DNA of 64,000 bases from Crystallibacter permensis (GTDB lineage: Bacteria; Actinomycetota; Actinomycetes; Actinomycetales; Micrococcaceae), in the NCBI RefSeq assembly GCF_025960875.1, contig NZ_JAODLR010000019.1:1-64000 (forward strand). The letters are read 5' to 3'. This document shows positions 16,498 to 25,375 of this stretch, in pieces. The notes under the pieces are model-generated. The model did not search any database, was not told where the DNA came from, and saw only the letters and a list, made by a program, of their open reading frames with translations. Position 1 is the stretch's first letter. Every line of letters starts with the position of its first letter. The translations under genes were made by a program, and so were the position numbers.

Positions 16498-18035
16498 GCC
16501 TTAACCCTCACTCTCGGGTCCAGAGCGGAGTAAACGAGGTCCGCTATGAGGTTGAAGACGAGCGCCAGGATACCCGTGACCAGGAAAACCCCCATGACGG
16601 GATTCGGATCAACATGCTCCAGGGCCTGGATAAAGAGTTGCCCCATGCCGGCAAACGCGAACACCCGTTCGGTGATGACGGCACCGCCGATAAGTCCGCC
16701 GATGTCGTAGGCCACGATGGTGGCAATGGGGATCAACGCATTTCTGAACGCGTGGCGCATGACCACTGTCCGCTCGCCGAGCCCCTTCGCCCGTGCGGTG
16801 CGGATGTAGTCCATGTTCATGATTTCCAGCATCGAAGACCGCGAATACCGGCTGTAGGACGCCAGTGAAATGAGCAGCAGTGCGATGGTGGGCAGGAGCA
16901 AATGGGTAAAGGTATCCAAGCCGTGCACCCAGAAGTCCCCCTCCAGGTTCGGCGTCTCTGCACCAATGGTGGCGATGGGCCGGCCGTTGACTCTGTTGTT
17001 GTTGAAGTAGGCGGGCCATGCCTGCATGTATCGGTCCAGAAGGACCAGCCCCGCGGTCAGGAACGACGTAATAACGGCTGCGCTCATGTTCTGGCGTCTG
17101 TCGTAGCCGCCCATGACGTATCCGACTCCCAGCCCCACCAGGATAGTCGCTACGGCCAACAGGAAAACCATCAGGCCTGTCGCCTGGGCCAGCAGCGGCT
17201 GGATGGGAAAATACACGACGATGCCGACGGCAACCATCGTCAGGGACGAATACAGTGCCCGCCGGTTCTTCAAGCCCGCAGTCAATAAGGTTGCGCCGAA
17301 GGCGATTCCCGCACCCGTGACCGCGATAACCGGTAGCCCAAGCCCTGGAGAGCTGAGCCAGGACGTCGCCGACAGCAGCCAGAGGACCCCGCCAGCCAGC
17401 ACGAACCCGACACCCGCGGCCTTGAGCCGGACGGGCACAGTTCCACGAGCGCAGATGAACCAAATTACGGCGCTCACCACGCTAATGATAATGATCGTTG
17501 AAAGGGGTATCTGAGGTTCCCGCAGGAAGTTGTTGAACCCGATGGCAACGTATTCCTTGAGCAGAACTGCTACCCAGAAGACCGGCAGTGAGAAGAAAAG
17601 GAACGCCATAAAGGTGACGCCATAGTCCAGTGTGCTGTACTGACGCAGTGCCGTGACAATGCCGAGCGAAACGCCAATAAGCACCGCTAGAATCGCAGCC
17701 GAGCTGACCAGCAGTATGGTCATGCCCATGGCCCGGCCCAGCGCCTCGGTCACCGGCTGTCCCGTGATGGAAAATCCAAGATCGCACTGGCCGACGAACG
17801 GAACCACGCATTTTGCCGCGCCTCCCAACCAGTGGAAATAGCGTATGGGTGCCGGCACGTTCAGGTCCAGGAGCTCAATACGCTGCTGGATGAGCTCTTC
17901 CTTATTCGGCTGGTTACTCGTGCGAAGGTCGGCAAGAGGGTCGCCGGACAGCGCCGTTAATTGGTAGACCAAGAATGAGGCACCCAGGAGAATCAGTACG
18001 GCTGTGAATAGCCGCCGCACAATATAGGTCACCAT
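16494..18035 (-). CDS. Peptide-type ABC transporter permease (OppB-like), enlarged
   Basis: Inner-membrane permease of 513 residues, against about 310-340 for a usual OppB. The N-terminus MVTYIVRRLFTAVLILLGASF and the C-terminal EAA loop (YIRTARAKGLGERTVVMRHAFRNA) are standard. Between them, at about residues 185-330, extra hydrophobic segments are inserted (for example IIIISVVSAVIWFICAR, GVGFVLAGGVLWLLSA, LTMVAVGIVVYFPIQP, LMVFLLAVATILVGLGVGYVMGG). I believe similar long OppB proteins occur in related genera, so this is probably a lineage-specific form and not an assembly error. The start at 18035 begins the family signature; a 21-residue upstream extension is possible but unlikely. Confidence 0.85.
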   Translation of the reverse strand: MVTYIVRRLFTAVLILLGASFLVYQLTALSGDPLADLRTSNQPNKEELIQQRIELLDLNVPAPIRYFHWLGGAAKCVVPFVGQCDLGFSITGQPVTEALGRAMGMTILLVSSAAILAVLIGVSLGIVTALRQYSTLDYGVTFMAFLFFSLPVFWVAVLLKEYVAIGFNNFLREPQIPLSTIIIISVVSAVIWFICARGTVPVRLKAAGVGFVLAGGVLWLLSATSWLSSPGLGLPVIAVTGAGIAFGATLLTAGLKNRRALYSSLTMVAVGIVVYFPIQPLLAQATGLMVFLLAVATILVGLGVGYVMGGYDRRQNMSAAVITSFLTAGLVLLDRYMQAWPAYFNNNRVNGRPIATIGAETPNLEGDFWVHGLDTFTHLLLPTIALLLISLASYSRYSRSSMLEIMNMDYIRTARAKGLGERTVVMRHAFRNALIPIATIVAYDIGGLIGGAVITERVFAFAGMGQLFIQALEHVDPNPVMGVFLVTGILALVFNLIADLVYSALDPRVRVKA

Positions 18036-18155
18036 CGTATGTATAAACCTCGTTTTTCGCTTCCCGGACGACGTGATCCGGTTGCCCGCCGCTGGCACTC
18101 CGATCAGAGAGGGGAGATTCAGGGCCGCAATGGGTCAGGGACGTTTCAGGAGACT

Positions 18156-18200
18156 GCAAAGGCGCCGGGACCGTTGTTGCATATGGTCCCAGCGCCTTGC
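18156..18200 (-). terminator. Hairpin between second binding protein and permease genes
   Basis: GCAAAGGCGCCGGGACC (18156-18172) pairs with GGTCCCAGCGCCTTGC (18185-18200), with one mismatch and one bulge. It lies 30 bp after the lipoprotein stop, in the same place as the hairpin of the first system. Confidence 0.65.
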
Positions 18201-18229
18201 AGTACCCTGCGCGTTAGAACGTTAGGGAG

Positions 18230-20041
18230 TTACTCACCCTTGACTTTCCAGTCCCAGAAGTTCCAGAACACACCCGTCTGGTTCGGCTGGTAGACAACGC
18301 CTTCAACACGTTCGCTGTTGTAAGCATCCAGCCCCACCGACTGGAAGAGCGGCAGACCGTAGAAGGAGTCCCACACCAGCTTGTCGATCTTGGTGATGAT
18401 CTCGTCCTGTGCAGCAGCGTCCGTGGTGACCATGAGTTCGTCCATCAGCTTGTCGGCCTCGGGATCGGAGAAGCCGTTGTAGTTTGAACCGCTGTCCGTA
18501 CGGAAGATCTGCGGTACGCCGCTGACGCCGACACCGGAGTTGATCCAGCCGTAGATGGATGCATCATAGGTGCCGGTTCCCAAGGCGGCACCCCAGTCAG
18601 AGGCACCCAGGCCGCCGTCGACAATTTCGAACCCTGCCTGCTCGGCAGATTCCTGGATAAGCGCGAAGGCATCCACGCGGTTCGGGTTGTCCTTGTTGTA
18701 CATGATCCGAACTTCGGGGGTCTCTCCGTTGAGCAGCTCCTTGGCGGCTTCTATATCAGCTTCCTGGTATGCCTCCGAGCCGTTAGATGCGGCGGACGTT
18801 TCATAGGCTTCCTGGGCAGGAACAAAGAACTGCGAGTCCAGAGGTTTCGCGTCTTCCTTCAGCGGCTTCACGATGCGGTCCACGATGGTCTGCCGTGGAA
18901 CAGCTTTCATGAAAGCTTCCCGAACATTTTCATCCTCGAAAACGCCGGTGTAATTGAGGTCGATATGGTCATAAGCCAGCTGATCGTCGACTTCTACCGT
19001 GACGCCTTCAATGGATTCGAGTAGCTCGACTGTGTCTGCAGAGGGCTGAGGCGCAATGATGTCCACCTCACCGTTCTCCAGAGCCTGGACCTGGTCGGGA
19101 GCGGCACCAATGAACCGGACGGTAATTTCGTTCACGTTCGGCGTTGGGCCCCAGTCATAAGACTCATTGCGTACCAGAGTGATTGACTGGTCCGGCGTGA
19201 TGCTGTCCACCACGAAAGGTCCGCTGGAGAGGTAGAGCGATTCGTCACCGGGCAGGGACTTCGTGTCGAATCCGGTGTTATATACATCGGCGACTCCCTG
19301 CAACTCGGCATTCGGATCTGCAGGGCTCGCCGCGTCACCGCGTTCCAGTCCTTGGATCAAATCAATAAGGGCTTGCTCGTCAGCCAGACCGGCTTTTTCG
19401 GCTATGACATGCGCAGGCATGCCGACACCGCCGTCATTCAGACCTCCAAAAACGATCTCCCAGTCGGCGTACGGCTTGGAGTAGGTCAAGGTGATTGAAC
19501 GGCCGTCGTCGCCGATCTCCGGGATCTCGGTCAATCCCAGCCCGCTGGTGTCGCCTGCATAATCAAAGTAGGAAGTCCCTTCGGTGACTTCACCGGTTTC
19601 CGGATCGACCGTCGCATCGTTGGCGTAACCGGATTCGGCGACCCAGTTCAACAACAGGTCGGCCGCGTCGACAGCATTGCCGTCGGACCATTGGACTCCC
19701 TCGTTGACCGTGTACTTCACGACCAGCGGATCATCGGAAAGCTTCTCGTACGTTCCGAATTCTTCATTCCGAACTACGTTGAGTTCATTATCGATGTGGT
19801 AAAAACCGCCGCGGGTCATATAGGCGATCTTGCCGTTGATATCAACGTTGCCTGCCGCGGTGTCCGAGTTGAACGAACTGAACGCATTGGTCTCAGCGAC
19901 ACTGATGGTTCCACCGGTAGCCGCGGTATCACCTGCACCTTCGGATGCGGTATTTCCGCCACCCGTCGACGCGCAGGCACTCAGTGCCATAGCCGCAACA
20001 GCAGCAACACCGATTGCTTTGGAAGTACGTCCGAAACGCAT
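18230..20041 (-). CDS. Solute-binding lipoprotein, family 5 (OppA-like, second system)
   Basis: Extracytoplasmic binding lipoprotein of 603 residues. The signal MRFGRTSKAIGVAAVAAMALSAC carries the lipobox, with the Cys near residue 23. The mature part has family-5 features such as YDWGPTPNVNEITVRFI, the EDENVREAFMKAVPRQ helix and a C-terminal peptide-cleft region. AGGAGGCGGA directly upstream of the ATG is a strong ribosome site. It heads an operon with permeases at 16494-18035 and 15454-16497. The first 12 signal-peptide residues differ from the other lipoprotein in only a few positions. The ligand is unknown. Confidence 0.92.
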   Translation of the reverse strand: MRFGRTSKAIGVAAVAAMALSACASTGGGNTASEGAGDTAATGGTISVAETNAFSSFNSDTAAGNVDINGKIAYMTRGGFYHIDNELNVVRNEEFGTYEKLSDDPLVVKYTVNEGVQWSDGNAVDAADLLLNWVAESGYANDATVDPETGEVTEGTSYFDYAGDTSGLGLTEIPEIGDDGRSITLTYSKPYADWEIVFGGLNDGGVGMPAHVIAEKAGLADEQALIDLIQGLERGDAASPADPNAELQGVADVYNTGFDTKSLPGDESLYLSSGPFVVDSITPDQSITLVRNESYDWGPTPNVNEITVRFIGAAPDQVQALENGEVDIIAPQPSADTVELLESIEGVTVEVDDQLAYDHIDLNYTGVFEDENVREAFMKAVPRQTIVDRIVKPLKEDAKPLDSQFFVPAQEAYETSAASNGSEAYQEADIEAAKELLNGETPEVRIMYNKDNPNRVDAFALIQESAEQAGFEIVDGGLGASDWGAALGTGTYDASIYGWINSGVGVSGVPQIFRTDSGSNYNGFSDPEADKLMDELMVTTDAAAQDEIITKIDKLVWDSFYGLPLFQSVGLDAYNSERVEGVVYQPNQTGVFWNFWDWKVKGE

Positions 20042-20330
20042 TCCGCCTCCTAGTTCCTCAGAGTGATGTGTGTGGCCGGTTCGCCGATCGGGATCCGGGA
20101 AGCACGATTTGGCTGCCCCCGAAAGACTGCCGCAAGAGTGGCGTGCCTCACATGCATAAGAGCGTAAACCGTTACACCTACTCTTGGGTATAAAAAAGTT
20201 GCTTCACAACGGGTTGTTATCGAGATGCAACCAAACGACGGCGCCACATAACTTCCTGAAGCAGTCTCTTCATGCCGAGTATAAGACGAGTTAATCCCCG
20301 GAAACATGCGGCAAAACGGGGCATAAAAGA
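20042..20330. other. Intergenic region upstream of the second peptide operon
   Basis: About 290 bp without a gene. On the minus strand TATACC near 20190 may be a -10. A small inverted repeat ACAAC-GG-GTTGT (20206-20217) lies near it and could be an operator. I see no tRNA or other RNA gene. Confidence 0.3.
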
Positions 20331-20368
20331 ACCAGCGGCCCCGTTCGTTTCGAATCGGAACCGCTGGT
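20331..20368 (-). terminator. Terminator after the DUF1801 gene
   Basis: ACCAGCGG (20331-20338) pairs with CCGCTGGT (20361-20368), with an inner TTCG/CGAA pairing. Minus-strand sequence after it is TCTTTTATG, a short U-rich tail. Confidence 0.6.
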
Positions 20369-20442
20369 GGGGATGATATTTAGTTATTGGCTGCTAACTG
20401 GTTTGCTGGCGCCGCAGCACCTCACGGGCAGCTACATCCACT

Positions 20443-20799
20443 TCACCCGTCCTTCTCGTACTCGCGGATCCGATAGGCAATCATCATGCCGAGCACGTCT
20501 GCTGGTACAGGCTCGTCGTACGGAAGCTGTACCGAGCCTTTGCCGGTCTTGTATCCCGCGAGCCGGTCGCTGAAAGCAGCCAGGGTAGACGGAGTAAAGA
20601 CGAAATTCGCGTGCTTTTGATGGCCGCTGAAGATGAACAGGATTGTTCCCAGCGAGTAGGCCGGGTTGCCCGATTTAAGTCCTTCGGCGGCAATCGGAGC
20701 GCCGGCGCGGCTTATTTTTCGCAACTCCCGAAGCCGCGGCTGGACGGACTCGGGGAACGAACCGATGTACTCGTCGACCCTCTCATGCTGTATCGCCAT
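20443..20799 (-). CDS. DUF1801-type small protein
   Basis: A cytoplasmic protein of 118 residues with the DUF1801 (YdhG-like) pattern: VDEYIGSFPESVQPRLRELRKI at the N-terminus, then SGNPAYSLGTILFIFSGHQKHANFVF and LAGYKTGKGSVQLPYDEPVP. The start at 20799 has AAGG 7 nt upstream. A much longer open frame exists upstream but is not coding-like. Members are often found beside stress or detoxification genes; the molecular role is unknown. It may be co-transcribed with the DUF1877 gene, although 167 bp separate them. Confidence 0.8.
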   Translation of the reverse strand: MAIQHERVDEYIGSFPESVQPRLRELRKISRAGAPIAAEGLKSGNPAYSLGTILFIFSGHQKHANFVFTPSTLAAFSDRLAGYKTGKGSVQLPYDEPVPADVLGMMIAYRIREYEKDG

Positions 20800-20966
20800 A
20801 GGACTACCTTGCCACCATCGGCACAAACTCAGATGGTAAAGCGGAACTCCTCCACATCCTCGCGGTGAGAAAACTCCGTTTGCCGACGCGATGAGGTCTA
20901 GATTCTCGGCGTGCGGTACGCCGCCATGATCACACCCAACGTGCGTGCGTTGCTGCCGCACCGCGA

Positions 20967-21491
20967 TCAACCGATCATGTAGGCGAATCCACGTCCCTCC
21001 GAGGCCACCGCGTCGGCGAAGTCTCTAGCTCGATACAGGAACTGGGTCGCGTAGGCCAACTCGGACTCCAGCGACTGCCTGGCCGAGAAGAACCCGCCCA
21101 GGCCCGCTTCGATGTCGCGGTCGCTGATCGTCTCAAGGTCCCGGGCGACGGGTTCGACCTCATGAGGCGGGAGTGCGCGCACCCCCGGCCACCATGTGCA
21201 ACCACCGTCGGTGTTTGTCACCTGCCCTTCGAACATCCGATAGGCCGCTCTGGCTCCAGCACCCGAAGAGCGCCGAGCAGTTAGCCACTGCAGGTGCGGC
21301 CATGCCTCGTCGAGGTAGAGAAAGTCACGCTCCGGCAAGGGTTGCCGGAAGTCTGTGACACCGTGAGTGAAACCCGGCTCAAGGCCCAACGCGTCCGCGA
21401 GCGGGTCGGAGCCGATCACCGTGAGTGGGTCAGCGAGTGCCTTCTCGGTCTGATCGCTGTCGAATGCGTATGCGTAGTATCTGATTCCCAT
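20967..21491 (-). CDS. DUF1877-type protein (YfbM-like)
   Basis: A 174-residue cytoplasmic protein. The N-terminus MGIRYYAYAFDSDQTEKALADP, then DPLADALGLEPG, DFLYLDEAWPHLQWLTA and the late Trp-rich GGCTWWPGVRALPPHEVEPVA are those of DUF1877. The start at 21491 begins the family signature; the ribosome site is weak. Function is not known. The 340 bp upstream hold a terminator of ychF and otherwise no recognisable gene, though the same frame stays open for 64 codons. Confidence 0.8.
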   Translation of the reverse strand: MGIRYYAYAFDSDQTEKALADPLTVIGSDPLADALGLEPGFTHGVTDFRQPLPERDFLYLDEAWPHLQWLTARRSSGAGARAAYRMFEGQVTNTDGGCTWWPGVRALPPHEVEPVARDLETISDRDIEAGLGGFFSARQSLESELAYATQFLYRARDFADAVASEGRGFAYMIG

Positions 21492-21784
21492 AAGACGATT
21501 CTGAGACAGCAGTACGCCACCACGGCCAATATCCTGTCGTCTGTGGATAACGAGGCAGCGGACCGACAGTCGTCCGATATGAAACTGGAACTGAACCGCC
21601 CTCTGCCACAGCAAAAACGTTTTGGCGGCAACATCGACGTCGTACAGGGAATACCCGGCCCAAACACGACCGGCCAGCCTCAACGAGGCAGATATCGCAG
21701 ATACGCGGGTGCCTTGTCGAAGATTCTGTATTCAGGAGGCCAAGGTCGATCGATCCGCACTCCTGTGTGCGGGTTTGCCCGGCT

Positions 21785-21823
21785 TGGCGGTGGCTCCTGC
21801 AGTTACGGCAGGAGCCACCGCCA
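21785..21823 (-). terminator. Strong terminator after ychF
   Basis: A perfect 16-bp stem, TGGCGGTGGCTCCTGC (21785-21800) with GCAGGAGCCACCGCCA (21808-21823), and a 7-nt loop, 7 bp after the ychF stop. Confidence 0.85.
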
Positions 21824-21830
21824 GGCCGAG

Positions 21831-22916
21831 TTATACATTGAATCTAAATTCCACGACGTCGCCGTCGGACATGACGTACTCTTTGCCTTCGATCCTGACC
21901 TTGCCGCGTGCTTTAGCCTCTGCCATCGAGCCGGCGTCGACGAGATCGGCGAAGGAGACCACTTCAGCTTTGATGAAGCCGCGCTGAAAATCGGAGTGGA
22001 TGACTCCGGCCGCCTGCGGAGCGGTATCGCCCTGGTTGATCGTCCAGGCGCGTGCTTCCTTCGGCCCGGCCGTGAGGTAAGTCTGGAGGCCCAGCGTATG
22101 GAAGCCAACCCTTGCCAGCTGGTCCAGACCGGATTCGTCCTGGCCGTTCATCTCCAGCATCTCGCGGGCTTCTTCTGGTTCCAGCTCCACCAGATCCGAT
22201 TCCAGCTTCGCGTCAAGGAACACGCAGTCCGCCGGAGCAATCAGTTCGCGTAACTCCGCCTGGCGCTCGGCGCTGCCCAAAATAGTGTCATCGACGTTGA
22301 AGACATAGATAAAGGGCTTGGCCGTCAGCAGGCTCAGCTCCCGCAGGTTTTCGACGTCGAGCTTGTCGCTCTCGACGGACGAGAAGATCGTATCTCCGCG
22401 TTCAAGCACCTTCCGGGCTGCCTCCATGGCGGCCAGTTCGGCGGCGTCGCGCTTCTTGATCTTTACTTCCTTTTCAACCCGGGGCAGCGCCTTTTCCAGC
22501 GTCTGCAGATCCGCGAGGATCAGTTCGGTGTTGATGGTCTCCAGATCGGAGCGCGGGTCCACCTTGCCTTCAACATGGACCACATCGGGGTCATCGAACA
22601 CCCGGATGACCTGGGCGATGGCCTGGGCTTCACGAATGTTGGCAAGAAACTGGTTGCCCAGCCCTTCGCCTTCGGAGGCGCCCCGGACAATCCCGGCGAT
22701 ATCGACAAAAGACACGGTCGCCGGCAGGGTGCGTTGGGAGCCAAAGATCTTGGCCAGCTGATCCAGCCGGGAATCCGGCAGGGGCACCACGCCGACATTC
22801 GGCTCGATGGTCGCGAACGGATAATTCGCCGCCAGAACCTGGTTGCGGGTCAGTGCGTTGAAGAGAGTTGATTTGCCGACGTTGGGCAGTCCGACGATGC
22901 CAATAGTAAGAGCCAC
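21831..22916 (-). CDS. ychF: Redox-regulated ATPase YchF (Obg family)
   Basis: A P-loop protein of 361 residues that in this family hydrolyses ATP rather than GTP and binds ribosomes. Motifs: GLPNVGKSTLFNALT (Walker A, residue 8 on), DIAGIVRGASEGEGLGNQFL (switch II region) and FIYVFNVDD near residue 205, where the usual NKxD is replaced by Nxx[DE], as expected for ATP specificity. A TGS domain follows at about 277-360. The GTG at 22916 begins the standard MALTIGIVGLPNVGKS. A 20-residue upstream extension is not supported. Just upstream is an inverted repeat with a TATCCT element. Confidence 0.95.
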   Translation of the reverse strand: MALTIGIVGLPNVGKSTLFNALTRNQVLAANYPFATIEPNVGVVPLPDSRLDQLAKIFGSQRTLPATVSFVDIAGIVRGASEGEGLGNQFLANIREAQAIAQVIRVFDDPDVVHVEGKVDPRSDLETINTELILADLQTLEKALPRVEKEVKIKKRDAAELAAMEAARKVLERGDTIFSSVESDKLDVENLRELSLLTAKPFIYVFNVDDTILGSAERQAELRELIAPADCVFLDAKLESDLVELEPEEAREMLEMNGQDESGLDQLARVGFHTLGLQTYLTAGPKEARAWTINQGDTAPQAAGVIHSDFQRGFIKAEVVSFADLVDAGSMAEAKARGKVRIEGKEYVMSDGDVVEFRFNV

Positions 22917-22932
22917 GGTATCCAAGGATACC
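22917..22932 (-). promoter_or_regulatory. Inverted repeat and -10 directly before ychF
   Basis: GGTATCC-AA-GGATACC touches the GTG start codon. Read on the minus strand it contains TATCCT 8 nt before the start, a possible -10 for a leaderless or nearly leaderless transcript. The repeat could be an operator or an RNA hairpin. Confidence 0.4.
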
Positions 22933-23028
22933 GGTGAGGTACCCGGCTCAGCGATTCGGCCGGAACGGTGGCGCAAACGACGCCCCGGCTTCGCCTAAAT
23001 TGTCATAGCCGGCTGGCATGGTTGAGCT

Positions 23029-24240
23029 ATGGATGCGTTTCAGATTGTGCTCACATTGCTCATGCTGGTTATTGGGGCAGCGGCCGGGGCTGCGGGAACT
23101 GCGGTGGCATACCGACGCAGGGTCGCAGTGCTCGCGGAAGAAATTGACGACGCCGGTGCTCGTCTTGGCAACGCAACGGCCCGTTTGGCTGCGGCCGAGG
23201 CGGAAAGCCGATTGCTCGCCCAGCAGAACCGGCAGCTAACTGCCAGCAGCGAGCAGGACAACTCTGTGCTTCGCGCCCTGGTCCCTGTCGGGGAAAAGCT
23301 GAAGACGGTCCAGCAGCAGGTCAATGTGCTCGAGCGGGACCGCGTCGAACAATTCGGCCAGCTGGCCGAACAGCTGCGCGCCGCACAACTGAACGATGAG
23401 CAGTTGCTGCGCTCCACCCAGACCCTGACCGCGGCATTGCAGTCCAACTCCGCCCGCGGACAGTGGGGAGAGGTCCAGCTCCGCCGGGTGGTGGAGGCCG
23501 CCGGCATGCTGGCGCACGTGGACTTTAGCGAGCAGGTCCATCTGGTGGGGGCCGAACGTGCCCTTCGACCTGACATGCTGATCCATCTTCCCGGCTCCAA
23601 ATCACTCGTGGTGGATGCCAAAGTGCCGCTGCGGGCGTATCTGGAAGCCCAGGAACTTCCGTCCTTCGGCTCCGCGGAGGAACGTGAAAAGCGGGCCGGA
23701 CTGCTGACTACACATGCCAAGGCGGTCAAGGCACACGTAGACGCGCTTGCAAACAAGAAATACTGGGACGGAGTGGCTGCGTCCCCCGAACTCGTCCTGT
23801 GCTTCCTGCCCGCCGAATCCGTTCTTTCAGCAGCCCTGCACAGTGAACCGGGCCTATTGGATTACGCCTTCTCGCGCAACGTTGCCCTGGTCTCCCCCGT
23901 CTCACTGCTGGCCACGCTGAAGTCGGTCGCCTTCACCTGGCGGCAGGAAGTCCTCACCGAGAATGCCCGGGAGATTTTCGAGCTCTCCCGCCAGCTCTAC
24001 GACCGGCTGGGCACCCTTGGTGAGCATGTGACGAAGCTGGGCTCGTCCCTGAAGGGTTCAGTGGAAAAGTACAACGCCTTCGTCGGAACACTTGAGTCCA
24101 GGGTCCTGCCGACAGCGCGGAAGATCAGTGCCTTTGACCCGTCTTCGCTGAAGGAAGCGCCTGCCCCTCAAGCCTTGGAGAGCACCCCACGGCTGTTGGC
24201 CGCACCGGAGCTCATTGCCGACCAGGAGCGTAGCGCCTAG
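23029..24240 (+). CDS. rmuC: DNA recombination protein RmuC
   Basis: A 403-residue protein that in E. coli limits inversions at short repeats. An N-terminal membrane anchor (about 5-27) is followed by a long coiled coil (about 30-125, rich in Glu, Gln, Arg and Leu). The RmuC nuclease-like core then runs to about residue 370, with RGQWGEVQLRRVVEAAGM, SKSLVVDAKVPLRAYL and PLRAYLEAQELP. The Asp-x-Lys of DAKVPL fits the PD-(D/E)xK fold of the family. It diverges from ychF across 112 bp and converges with ispH. The ATG at 23029 gives a sensible anchor; no strong ribosome site is seen. Confidence 0.9.
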   Translation: MDAFQIVLTLLMLVIGAAAGAAGTAVAYRRRVAVLAEEIDDAGARLGNATARLAAAEAESRLLAQQNRQLTASSEQDNSVLRALVPVGEKLKTVQQQVNVLERDRVEQFGQLAEQLRAAQLNDEQLLRSTQTLTAALQSNSARGQWGEVQLRRVVEAAGMLAHVDFSEQVHLVGAERALRPDMLIHLPGSKSLVVDAKVPLRAYLEAQELPSFGSAEEREKRAGLLTTHAKAVKAHVDALANKKYWDGVAASPELVLCFLPAESVLSAALHSEPGLLDYAFSRNVALVSPVSLLATLKSVAFTWRQEVLTENAREIFELSRQLYDRLGTLGEHVTKLGSSLKGSVEKYNAFVGTLESRVLPTARKISAFDPSSLKEAPAPQALESTPRLLAAPELIADQERSA

Positions 24241-24273
24241 CCATAGGCACGCAGCTGCCCCGTCCCGCCACGT

Positions 24274-25359
24274 TTACCGTGCGGGCCGGGCGCCCCTGCC
24301 GCCGAGACCGCGTGAAACGTCGCCCTTTTCCTTGAGAGTTGCGCGCAGTTCCTTGGGCAGCGAGAACAGGATGTCCTCTTCTGCGGTGACCACTTCCTCA
24401 ACATCGGCATAACCATAGTCAGCGAGCAGGCTCAGAACTTCGCGCACGAGGACCTCCGGCACGGACGCTCCGGAGGTCACACCCACAGTGGAAATGCCTT
24501 CAAACCAAGACTCATCGACCTGGTTCGCGAAGTCGACGCGGTAGGAAGCCTTGGCGCCGTATTCCAGAGCCACCTCCACCAGGCGCACGGAGTTGGAGGA
24601 ATTCGCCGATCCGACCACGATGACCAGTTCCGCCTGCGGGGCGATCTTCTTGATCGCAGCCTGCCGGTTCGAGGTTGCGTAGCAAATGTCGTCGCTGGGC
24701 GGATCCTGCAGGGTCGGAAAGCGTTCCTTGAGCAGGTTGACGGTCAGCATGGTCTCGTCCACGCTCAGCGTGGTCTGCGAGAGCCAGATCACCTTGTTCG
24801 GATCCCGGACCTCAACCTTGTCGACATCTTCCGGACCGTTGACGATCTGGATATGCTCGGGGGCTTCTCCGGCGGTTCCCTCGACCTCCTCGTGGCCCTC
24901 ATGTCCGATGAGGAGAATGTCGAAATCGTCCTTTGCGAAACGGACGGCCTCGCGGTGCACCTTTGTCACCAAGGGGCATGTCGCGTCAATTGTCTGCAGT
25001 CCGCGCTCGTCGGCAGACTGCACGACGGCAGGCGAAACGCCGTGGGCGGAGAAGATAACCAGTGCACCCTCGGGCACCTCGTCCGTCTCTTCGACGAAGA
25101 TCGCGCCCTTTTCTTCCAACGTGCTGACTACATGGAGGTTGTGCACAATCTGCTTACGCACGTAAACCGGCGGGCCGTAATGCTCGAGCGCCTTTTCGAC
25201 GGCGATGACGGCGCGGTCGACGCCTGCGCAGTACCCGCGCGGGGCAGCAAGCAGGACCTTGCGGGGGCCTTCGACCGGTGCGGCAGAGGCAATGTCTTCG
25301 GGGCTGCGGCGCCTGCGCGGAATAGTGGGCATCGGAACGGAGACAGCAGTGCTACTCAT
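24274..25359 (-). CDS. ispH: 4-Hydroxy-3-methylbut-2-enyl diphosphate reductase
   Basis: Last step of the MEP isoprenoid pathway: reduces HMBPP to IPP and DMAPP using a [4Fe-4S] cluster. Three conserved Cys ligands are visible, in [13 protein letters not shown] (about 47), [11 protein letters not shown] (about 128) and [11 protein letters not shown] (about 229). Active-site His residues lie in SAHGVSP and IGHEGHEE, and [10 protein letters not shown] is present near residue 255. The protein has 361 residues, with a polar N-terminal extension of about 35. GGAGGT touches the ATG directly, too close for normal Shine-Dalgarno use. TAGCAT lies 6 nt before the start, so a leaderless mRNA is likely. 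The upstream membrane-protein gene ends 16 bp away. Confidence 0.95.
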   Translation of the reverse strand: MSSTAVSVPMPTIPRRRRSPEDIASAAPVEGPRKVLLAAPRGYCAGVDRAVIAVEKALEHYGPPVYVRKQIVHNLHVVSTLEEKGAIFVEETDEVPEGALVIFSAHGVSPAVVQSADERGLQTIDATCPLVTKVHREAVRFAKDDFDILLIGHEGHEEVEGTAGEAPEHIQIVNGPEDVDKVEVRDPNKVIWLSQTTLSVDETMLTVNLLKERFPTLQDPPSDDICYATSNRQAAIKKIAPQAELVIVVGSANSSNSVRLVEVALEYGAKASYRVDFANQVDESWFEGISTVGVTSGASVPEVLVREVLSLLADYGYADVEEVVTAEEDILFSLPKELRATLKEKGDVSRGLGGRGARPAR

Positions 25360-25365
25360 ACCTCC

Positions 25366-25371
25366 ATGCTA
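25366..25371 (-). promoter_or_regulatory. -10 element, leaderless start of ispH
   Basis: TAGCAT on the minus strand is followed by 6 nt (GGAGGT) and the ATG. The GGAGGT has zero spacing to the start codon, so the -10 reading explains the context better than a ribosome site. Confidence 0.5.
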
Positions 25372-25375
25372 GCCG

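Noticed and set aside
20345-20360. T-loop-like sequence TTTCGAATC suggesting a tRNA
   Set aside because: No acceptor stem, anticodon arm or 3' half fits; it is the inner part of a terminator hairpin.
21492-21780. Possible extra gene in the open frame between the DUF1877 gene and the ychF terminator
   Set aside because: The 64 upstream codons have no ribosome site and no recognisable domain; the DUF1877 signature starts at 21491.
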